64,000 nucleotides of DNA from Calliopum simillimum (taxonomy: Eukaryota; Arthropoda; Insecta; Diptera; Lauxaniidae): positions 14,881,187 through 14,945,186 of the forward strand of contig OX638368.1 of the NCBI GenBank assembly GCA_951812925.1. The letters are read 5' to 3'. Shown piece after piece: positions 55,962-64,000 of this stretch. The notes below the pieces were generated by a model. It saw only the letters and a program-made list of their open reading frames with translations, had not been told where the DNA came from and did not search any database. Position 1 is the first letter of the stretch; every line of letters begins with the position of its first letter. A program made the translations under genes and the position numbers.

Positions 55962-57292
55962 CCGTGTTTTTTTTTGACGCGTATATGGGTAATTCTATTC
56001 TAACGCGTCAAATCATGTAATCGTCCACTAAAACACCAATATGAGGTTCTAAAATTATAGCAAAATTTTTTTTATATACATTTAAATAGCCTTTATAAGA
56101 TCCACCACTTAGTATATCGCTTATTTTACATAGCTCTCGTGGAAAACCAAAAATATGAGTAAAAAAGTAACTCCCCTGGCTGTAATCATAAACAATTTTA
56201 CTAACTTAACGTATATAAGACAAAATATAAATAGAATTTGCACTTATAAATGACCAAAATTTACCTTTCAGTATGCCTGAACACATTTCAGAAAAAAATT
56301 AAAAAAAAAAAATGTTATTAACTTTATGTAGCTACTCAAAAGTTGGTACTTTTTTTCAATACAAAAAGCAATCAAATTATGAAGGCCTATATCTCGATTT
56401 TATTAGGATATAAAAATTTCCTATCATACCTAATTTCTTTTATTGTATGCTAACTTCAATAAAACATTGATATATTCACAACCCAATACATGTTTTTTAC
56501 GTTTAAACATCATTTTTATCAGGAAAGAAAACGTAAGTAACTCCCCTGGCGACAAACATTTAGTTGTACCAACAAGATGAAAACCAATATTCAAATAAAT
56601 AACATACGTTTGAGTTGTAAGTAATATAGGGCTACTATAATATCCTTGTATATTAATAATAAAGATTGTTTACTACCTGGAAATCGCACTCAAACGCCAT
56701 AGTAACCTCCCCTGTCAAAGTAACTCCCCTGGCATTTTTATGATGAATATACATATAAAAATGTATGTATATATATAAAAATGTATGGACAGCTTGCCCA
56801 CTTTAAAATATTACTTTATGAGGTACAACAATAAGAAAACGTATGTAAAACTTCGAGTATTAATAACTTTATTTTTTTTCATTTCGAAATTTGAATTTGA
56901 CGCGTTAGAATAGAATTACCCATATACAATTGTGGATATTTTTAAATTACGATAACTCATGAACAGTGAGTCGCACGATAAAATTCTAAGGAAGTTTTTT
57001 ATGCAAAATCACGTTCTCTACAAAAACTTTTCATTTTATTTTAAAAAAAAAATTATTTTTTAGGAGTTATTCCATAAAAACTGGTTAAGCGCCGATAAAC
57101 GGCAAAAAATCACTTTTTTTTTAAATAACTTCCAAATAATTATTTTTTTTTACAAAAGATTAAAATTATTTGTAGAGCATGTGGTTTTCAATGAAAAAGA
57201 CCCTTGGACTTTTCATCGTACGACCCACCGTTCATAAGTTATCGCAATTTGAAAATTACCACAATTGTATATACGCGTCAAAAGAAACAGGG
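55962..57292. mobile_element. Palindromic element (CC-TGTTT ends) carrying a nested insertion
   Basis: Left part CCGTGTTT, T run, GACGCGTATAT (55962-55986) and right part ATATACGCGTC, AAAAGAAACAGGG (to 57292) are complementary. Inward, ACAATTGTGG and TAACTCATGAAC at 56925-56960 pair with GTTCATAAGTTA and CCACAATTGT at 57231-57267. The centre is near 57095. The left arm is broken by 55987-56921. Confidence 0.75.
55987..56921. mobile_element. 935-bp inverted-repeat element with three AAGTAACTCCCCTGGC motifs
   Basis: Ends GGGTAATTCTATTCTAACGC and its exact complement; the perfect match is about 30 bp. ATAT lies on both sides (55983-55986; 56922-56925). The intact right arm of the host palindrome shows the empty site GCGTATATACAATTG. 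A TA duplication with ends TGGG fits equally. AAGTAACTCCCCTGGC occurs at 56165, 56535 and 56718, all in the same direction, plus a variant at 56703. No coding sequence seen. Confidence 0.85.
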
Positions 57293-57819
57293 CTAAAATA
57301 AACAAAAATTAAATGAAATGCTGTTTATGAGCAGCCAACATGACAATGTTATAGAGAGGCGCGTAAGAAGTTGGGTACTATATCGTCAGCAAAGACTGCT
57401 TCGCGATATGATCGACGAACGAAAGTATGCGAATAACAATGTGGGGCAAAAATAATGTCAAAATGTGAATTTGCTGCCATGTTTCAGGTATGAAAGAAAA
57501 AATTGGTCTCTGTTTTCACGGAAAGTTTATCTTGGATTTGGTCAACAATTTTTGACTTGAATCGTTTTTTCTTGAAAGTGAAATAAGTCCCATAAAGGTT
57601 GAAAAGGTCGTTAGGAAATAAGAAATTTAAAAAAAAAAACGTAATAACGCCCAAAAACAAAAAACAAGATAACGTCCAAATTTTTTTCATACAAATAAAT
57701 TTTTTCATATAAATAAATTTTGGGCGTTATTTCCAAAATGATTATCGGCCAAATTTATATGAAAATAATTTGGGCGTTGTTTCATTTTTGTTTGACTTTT
57801 TTAACATGTTTTTAATTTC
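57293..57819. other. Unassigned sequence with short inverted strings
   Basis: AATAACGCCCAAA at 57643 and TTTGGGCGTTATT at 57719 form a short inverted pair, with a further TTTGGGCGTTGTTT at 57769. No gene. Confidence 0.4.
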
Positions 57820-58450
57820 TCAACGTATTTCGACTCTTCCAAAACTTTTGAATTTTCGAATTTTTCAACACAATCAGGCCTGTTCCGTATTCCACGTGGT
57901 TTCAATTACTTTTCACTTAGGAGGCTTTTTGATGAAAATGGTGAGTCACTCGATAAAAAGTATTAGGATCATTTTTGTGGAAAATTACAGATTCTTCATC
58001 AAAAAGCCTCCTAAATGAAAAGTAATTGAAAACACACAGATCACGGAACAGGCCTGAATAAGTTTTTTGGACTTTGTCAACTTTTTCGATATTTTTACTT
58101 TTTTTTTCAACTTTTTCAAAACTTTTCGACTTAGTAAACATTTTTCGGCATAATATTTTCTTTTTTTTACTTTTTAAACAATTTTGTGACTTTTTCAAAA
58201 TTTTTCGACTATTTTAAGACTTTTTGTTCTTTTAAGATATTTCGACTTTTCGGGCCGTTTTCACAATATCTAGTTCACATTTAACTTCTAGATAAATACA
58301 AATTTAACATGAAATTTTATGTCAAAGTGCTATTTTCAGTAAAGACTTTACTTTTTTATGGTTACTCAAAATTTTTAGAGAGTTTTTTAACATTTTTCCA
58401 CTCTTTCAAGACTTTTCGACTCAATCAAAATTTTTCGAGATGATCATTAT
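57820..58450 (+). repeat. Degenerate T-rich array (TTTTTCGACTTTTTCAA)
   Basis: Loose repeats of TTTTCGACTTTTT and TTTTTCAACTTTTTC. It contains the 184-bp element 57874-58057 and is continued at 59490-59760 beyond dispersed-family copy F, and again at 63545-63720. The theme resembles the complement of the 26-bp minisatellite (ATTTTTCGACACTTTTTT). Confidence 0.6.
57874..58057. mobile_element. 184-bp miniature inverted-repeat element (TCAGGCCTGTTCCG ends)
   Basis: Ends TCAGGCCTGTTCCGT and its complement. Arms of about 62 bp share CAATTACTTTTCA and AGGAGGCTTTTTGATGAA around a loop of about 57 bp. AAT on either side may be a 3-bp target duplication. Inserted in the T-rich array. Confidence 0.75.
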
Positions 58451-59470
58451 TATACCCTACACCCAGGATATATTCAATTTGTCCTTCCGTTTGTAACGCA
58501 GAGAAGGAGGCGTGGCAGGTATGGAAAGTATATATATTCATGATCAGCGTCACCTCCTGAGTCGATATAGCCATGTTCGTCTGTCTGGCTGGCTGGGTGT
58601 GCGTGGAAATACATTTTTTGGGAAAACTGAGCAACATAATTCAATGAAATTTGGTATCGTGCCTTCGTCGTAAAAGTTAGCTCGGGGGATTGAAAATGAA
58701 CGAAATCGGTCAACGAACACGTCTACCGCCCATACAAAAAATATTCAAAATGCAATAATAAGAGCATTATTTGCAATAACAGAATACACAAAAATACTAG
58801 GAATAGTAAGTACAAGCTCTGAGCAAAAACTAGGCGAATTCGGACTAGAGGGCGTGGCACCTCCCATATAAACAAAAGTTTCAAAATGTTATACTGAAAG
58901 CGTTTTTTGAGATAACCCAACCAAATTGCACTCAAACGTTCCGATCAATAAATGCAAGCTTTGAGAAAAAACTAGGCGAACTCGGACAATAGGGCGTGGC
59001 ACTTCCCATATAACCAATAGTTTCAAAATGATATACGGAAAGTGTTTTCTGAGATAATCCAACCAAATTTCACTCAAACACTAAGAACATTAATTGCAAA
59101 CTCTGAGCAAAAACTAGACGAATTCGGACTAGAGGGCGTGGCACCTCCCATATAAGCGAAAATTTCAAAATGCTATACTGAAAGATTTTATTTTTTGAAA
59201 ACCTAACCGAATTTTACTCTCAGGACAGTAAATGCAAGCTCTACGCAAAATCTAGATAAACTGGGAGACGGGGGCGTGGCATTTCCCATATAAGCAATTT
59301 GTTGTTATACTCTTCTAGGAGTTGCGGAAGAATAAAACAATTTATTTTAATAAAAATTTGTATGTACAAGAATATTGCATAGTATTTATCTACTAAGTGT
59401 TTAATAATATATTTGAAATGCAGTGTAGGGTATTTAGTTTTTGGCCAGGCCAAAGATACCATCCTTACTA
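58451..59470 (+). mobile_element. Dispersed family copy F, with about 130 bp of foreign sequence near its end
   Basis: Head TATACCCTACACCCAGGATA, CGTTTGTAACGCAGAG, GAGTCGATATAGCCATGT. Four internal units start near 58811, 58956, 59097 and 59233 (spacing 145, 141, 136). After the fourth unit, 59297-59415 does not belong to the family. The family end TGCAGTGTAGGGTATTTAGT and GGCCAGGCCAAAG then follows. Confidence 0.7.
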
Positions 59471-59760
59471 TTTTTTTTTTTTTTTTTTTTTTTTTTGTTT
59501 TTTTAACCTTTTCCGACATGATAAACTTTTTTGGACTTAAATTTTTTTTTTTTAATTTTTTACAATAACATTTGTTGACACTGTCAACATTTTGCAACTC
59601 TTTTAATATTAAACAAACTAATCAAAATTTTCCCATATCTTTTGTTATATGTCGACTTGTGAACTGTTTTCGATCTAATCAACATTTCTTAGATTAGATT
59701 TATCAACCTTTTCCAACTTTATCAATATTTTTAATTTTATCAAAATTTTTAAATGCTTCA
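59471..59760 (+). repeat. Poly-T and continuation of the TTTTCGACTTTTT array
   Basis: A T run of over 20 at 59472-59495, then TTTTCCGACATG, TTTTTTGGACTT and similar strings. Downstream half of the array that copy F split. Confidence 0.5.
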
Positions 59761-60743
59761 TTATTTGAGTCACTCAGAAGTCAACGCGGCCAAGTCCAAA
59801 AAATTTGTGTTTTTAATTATACTTATATTCATATTAAATTTTTAGTAGCTTTAAGAAATAGGACTTTTTGACTTAGAAAAAATGAAGAAACAATAATAAC
59901 CAGGAAGAAGATTATTTACTCCCCTAAAATTTGCAAAAATCAGAAAAAATCATTGGCATTGGCTTCTGGGCGACTCGTTTAATGCAAAACACGCACGTTA
60001 ATCGTAAAGGAAGCTTGTATCGATTTTTAAACCCAAAATATCACTTAACTCTAAATGTATCTAGGTAAGCAGTATTTGAGATGTTGATATCATTGTGATA
60101 GTTATTACTTCTATGCATAGCTGTGTGTTGTCGCAAGGGTGTATTTGTGCCTCCACATAATAACAACTTAAAAGTTTTTCACATCAATCAAAAGTTTTCC
60201 ATCCACGTCATCAAAGTTATCAACATTGCAGTCACACTGTGGCAAAATACTCACACACGCACGCAGACAACAGCGCACGCTGCAGACATTGTCAACAATA
60301 AATCCTTTGTTATATGCAAGCAAGTAGTGGTGACAATAACAACAACGGGTGATGTTGGTGTTGAAAAATATACGAAACTGTAACATGTTACGCAACAGAG
60401 TGAAGAGAGTATGGTGGGAAGATTGGATAAAATTTCAGGAAGCAACATTTATTTGTTTTTACAAGGACACTGAGCCTACAACGATAGGCGCGGCGCGCAC
60501 CACAACAATCGTCGAGAACTTTTAATATATTTTTTTTTAGAAAAATGTGAGTGTCTAAAGGGAAATATCGAAAGCAACTTCATATAATGAAAAAATTATC
60601 TTGTTTTCTTTTTAAAAGGACTTTGATGTTACACAGGATACATTCATATACACGTGCTACGAGGCTGATGATAAATGTTCAAATATGAACACGTTTTCAC
60701 CGCTTATACGCTTTACGATTGTGTCTACCAGAATGTTCAAATA
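59761..60743. other. Unassigned sequence
   Basis: (AC)-rich tract CACACACGCACGCAG near 60250. Overlapping open frames on both strands at 60123-60448 have no motif. No element boundary found before the mariner. Confidence 0.4.
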
Positions 60744-62035
60744 TTGGGTGTACAACTTAAAAACCGGAATTTGACGGTGGATGTCCGTACTAACAATATC
60801 GTGAAAGCTCGAACTTTATATATATGTCATTTTGAAGGTACATTTGACAGCTGTCAAAATCAGTCAACAAAATAATTTTATCTTGTGTGCATCATTACTA
60901 TTTTTCACGATGAATAACTTCGAAAATTGGAGAAAAAGACAGCATTTGCGGGAGGTTCTGTTGGGTCATTTTTTTGCAAAGAAAACTGCTGCGGAAAGTC
61001 ATAGTTTGCTTGTAGAAGTTTATGGGGACTATGCTCCAGCTGAATCAAGCTGTCGTGAGTGGTTTCGACGGTTTAAAAGTGGTGATTTTGATGTCGAAGG
61101 CAAAGAACGTCCTGGTCAGCCGAAAAAGTTTGAGGATGAAGAATTGGAGGCATTACTCGATCAAGATACATGTCAAACGCAAAAAGAACTTGCAGAACCA
61201 TTGGAAGTTGATCGAGCAACAATTTCAGACGTTTGAAAGCCTTGGGAATTTTTCAAAAGATGGGAAATTGGGTGCCATACGAGTTGAAGCCAAGGGACGT
61301 CGAACGCCGATTTTTGATGTCCACAATGCTGCTTGAACGCCACAAAAGGAAGGGTTTTTTGCATCGTTTTGTCACTGGCGATGAGAAGTGGATCCATTAC
61401 GATAATCCCAAACGCAAAACAGCGTATGTCAAGAAAGGTGCGGCCGGCCCATCACAGCCGAAGCCAAATATTCACGCTTCGAAGGTAATGCTCTGTATTT
61501 GGTGGGACCAGCTAGGTGTGATCCATTATGAGCTGTTGCCAGGTGGCCAAACCATTAATGCTCAACTCTATCGTCAACAATTGATCCGATTGAAGCAGAA
61601 AATCCAGGCAGAGCGGCCAACGTATGCGACCAACGTATGCGACACGAGTCAATCATTTTCCACCACGAGAACGCTCGGCCACATATTGCTGCCCCAGTCA
61701 AAAATTATCTGGAAAACAACGGATGGGAAATTTTGCCTCACCCGCTTTATAGCCCAGGCCTTGCACCATCTGACTACCATTTGTTTCGATCGATGCAGAA
61801 TGCCCTATCAGGAATACGGTTCACTTGAGTTCAAGATATCGAAAATTGGCTCGATTCATTTTTGGCCGCCAAGCCGGCGCAATTTTTTCGGGATGGAATT
61901 CATAAATTGCCTGATAGATGGGGAAATGTTGTAGCTTCCAATGGACAATACTTTGAATAAAATATATTGTAACATTTTTCCACAATAAAGCATCAAATTT
62001 CGCTAAAAATTCCGGTTTTTAAGTTGTACACCCAA
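60744..62035 (+). mobile_element. Full-length mariner (1292 bp) with intact ends
   Basis: Ends TTGGGTGTACAACTTAAAAA and exact complement, with perfect inverted repeats of at least 28 bp. TA at 60742-60743 and 62036-62037. The length is normal for a mariner. It is probably the youngest transposon in the window, judging by perfect ends and few coding lesions. Confidence 0.95.
60910..61960 (+). pseudogene. Mariner transposase, nearly complete but inactivated
   Basis: ATG at 60910 starts MNNFENWRKRQHLREVLLGH. The N-terminal helix-turn-helix region (ESSCREWFRRFKSGDFDVEG) stays open to a frameshift at about 61230. The second frame carries NWVPYELKPRDVERRF and VTGDEKWIHYDNPKRK (first catalytic Asp) and VMLCIWWDQLGVIHYELL. 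A second frameshift lies at a duplicated 13-mer (61617-61629 and 61630-61642). The third frame gives IIFHHENARPHIA, where the second catalytic Asp is replaced by Glu, then YSPGLAPSDYHLFRSM (third Asp, 34 residues on). An in-frame TGA follows at 61826-61828, and the reading continues to PDRWGNVVASNGQYFE and the natural stop at 61958-61960. Two frameshifts, one stop and a changed catalytic residue make it dead. Confidence 0.9.
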
Positions 62036-62980
62036 TAAAAACAATATTTTTCTTATTATACGCACACAATATGAGCCGTAGCCGAAGTTTTTTAAATAAT
62101 GAGCTAAATAAATGTAATAAGTGCTACAAAGGTGTTCATATTTGAACAATGGGTATTAACTGAGCAAGGCAAATCTGTGCAGTTTAAGAGTAACAATTTC
62201 GGTCTATTTGAGCACGCAGTTTTAATATATGGTCCTGATTCATTGTTTTACTTGCAAGAAAATAGTATAGTGATATAAAATCACTGTTCACTATAGCATG
62301 AATATTGAATATTGGTTGGATTAGATTTTAGATAACTTTTCAAAGGGAAGATATGTATTTAAAGATTAAATTTATTAAAAAAAAGTTAACTTATGGCAAT
62401 TAAAGAAATACAACAGAATTGCCTCTATATAGAGTATACTCTAACTCTATCATCGTTCGACTATGTCATTCTGTACGTGATTCTATTTAAAAACGAATTA
62501 TGAGAAGTTTGATAATTTACCGGAAATATTTCTGTAAAAAAAAAATCTTAAAAATCTCAATTTACGCTTTTGTCAGAAAAGTAATTTCATGTAACGTAGA
62601 AAATCAAATGATTACTTCGAATATTGTTGGACTTCAGAACGAAAATTTTGGCAGAGTGAACACTTTTTAACCATTTTTTAACTGTTCTGTAGTGCTGTGG
62701 CGCGTGTGGTAAAAGGAATTTTATGCTTCTTTTTCTCCTTTAGTGCAGTTTAAGATTATTCATAAATTTAGTTTTCACCGAGTGTAAATATATACTTAAT
62801 TTGAATCACTCTATATAGTGCTTTATATAGCATCCCTTAAATAGCCAAGGGTCGTAAAGTACGCGCTAAATACATCATATTGTATTCATTGTCGAAAGTC
62901 CCTTGAGACTTTAAGTGTCCAAAGGGACGTAGCGTACCATAGCTTACTACGTTGAATACTACCAGTTCTATCAAGTGTAA
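62036..62980. other. AT-rich stretch, no gene
   Basis: TATATAGCATCC at about 62825 recurs at 63486, hinting that the foldback below is part of a longer repeat. Nothing else recognised. Confidence 0.4.
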
Positions 62981-62982
62981 AT

Positions 62983-63437
62983 AATGGATGGTGGTCAATC
63001 TGTTCCAAATATCGAAAAAAATTTTCCTGATTTTTTTAGATTTTTATGTTGAGTTTCAACTATCTCTGTAGTGCCCTTATTCCCCGGATAAAACTAGATG
63101 CATGAAATTTAGTACAGATAATAGTTAAGGACGTAGTCTGATTGCGACTAAAAATGAGCGTGATTAGTTAATGTTCACACCTACCTCCATGCAATGTTTT
63201 AAAATGTCTATATGGAAAGTTGACCGATCATGCCCATTTTTAATTCAAATCATACTACGGCCCTTAGTATTATCTATATCATACATTTAGCTTTATCCAT
63301 TTAGCAGATAAGCAAATTTATCAAAGGAGCAATCAGGGCTCTACAGTGCCAGTCCCAATTTATCACAAATATCTAAATAAATCAGGAAAGTTTTTTCGAT
63401 ATTTGAAATCAATTGACCACCATCCATAATGATCTCG
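62983..63437. mobile_element. Foldback element, arms about 60 bp
   Basis: ATGGATGGTGGTCAAT near 62985 and its complement ATTGACCACCATCCAT near 63410-63427, plus CCAAATATCGAAAAAA and TTTTTTCGATATTTG, form two arms around a loop of about 320 bp. No coding sequence. Confidence 0.65.
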
Positions 63438-63928
63438 GCCACCATAATAAACACATTGTTTCAATTAGTCCTTATAGTACTTCGTATATAGCATCCTACG
63501 GTCAGGGTAGGAGCGAAAATTTTTGTCCACCACACTGTAACCGCCTGAATTTAGAATTTTTTAAGACTTGTGTGCTTTTTCCACTTTCTTAAAATTTTTC
63601 GGCTTTTTTAACATTTTTCGTTTTTTGCAATTTTATCAATTTTAGAGCAAAACTTTTGAACAGTTTTGAGTTCAATAAAATTTTTAATATTCTTAAAAAA
63701 TTTCGATGTTTTCCGACATTTCTCAATTGCTTCGACTAATGAAATAAAATGTATATCGGCTTTTTGTATTATCTTTTTACCAGTTGGTAACTTTTACTAA
63801 AGTGATTGCTTTTTGCAACTTTAACATACGCCTTCGATATACACTAAAATATTATAGTTTACTTTTCTTAGTTTTGATTTCCTTATGTATTGATTTAAAA
63901 CTTTTCTGGTATTAAATTTCGATTTTTT
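63438..63928. other. AT-rich sequence with a third tract of the T-rich array
   Basis: 63545-63720 repeats TTTTTCGGCTTTTTTAACAT-like strings seen at 57.8-58.4 kb. No gene. Confidence 0.4.
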
Positions 63929-64000
63929 TCCAAAAAAAGTATAAAATTTATTCCAAAAAAGTATGAAATTTATTCCAAAAAAATATGAAATTTATTCCAA
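63929..64000 (+). repeat. Tandem repeat of about 23 bp at the window edge
   Basis: GTAT(A/G)AAATTTATTCC followed by six or seven A, three successive units (the last begins ATATG), continuing past the window end. Confidence 0.7.

Overview
This is AT-rich eukaryotic DNA, almost certainly from a schizophoran fly (Diptera). Three things point there: a spliced cadherin-type gene end, many Tc1/mariner-group transposons of the kinds common in flies, and a dispersed family whose head (CGTTTGTAACGCAGAG, then GAGTCGATATAGCCATGT and CTGTCTGG runs) is widespread in fly genomes. There are no prokaryotic features: no operons, ribosome binding sites or CRISPR.

Only one host gene is visible. Positions 1-334, minus strand, hold the first coding exon (signal peptide) and the start of the second (first extracellular cadherin repeat) of a cadherin-like protein. 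A good splice acceptor just upstream of the ATG suggests a separate non-coding 5' exon. The other 63.6 kb lies upstream of the coding start, so it is a long 5' intron and/or intergenic DNA. I found no second host gene.

The rest is transposon debris, with an unusual number of long inverted repeats. By region: 1.9-4.2 kb, a 2.3-kb palindrome. 5.77-5.91 kb, a short inverted-repeat element with a hammerhead-like motif on the minus strand. 7.63-9.69 kb, a rosa-like mariner relative split by a second palindrome sharing the core of the first. 9.87-11.26 kb, an inverted-repeat element holding a short mellifera-type mariner. 11.69-13.35 kb, a Tc1 palindrome made of two 3' halves. 16.99-17.97 kb, a 1-kb palindrome ending in CACGGTG. 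15.8, 19.3, 28.5, 37.1, 49.5-51.4 and 58.5 kb, six copies of one dispersed family with internal tandem arrays. 33.0-33.19 kb, a tRNA-like Pol III promoter followed by a hammerhead ribozyme fold. 33.6-35.1 kb, a foldback element and a second rosa-like copy. 35.96-37.06 and 55.96-57.29 kb, palindromes each carrying a nested insertion, where the uninterrupted sister arm shows the pre-insertion site. 38.7-43.4 kb, four adjoining inverted-repeat elements, one with eight copies of a 14-mer. 45.4-47.0 kb, a 26-bp minisatellite with an insertion. 51.9-54.0 kb, one mariner inside another. 60.74-62.04 kb, a structurally complete but inactivated mariner.

No transposase here looks functional. The most notable items are the hammerhead next to Pol III boxes and the set of large palindromes with defined ends and target duplications.
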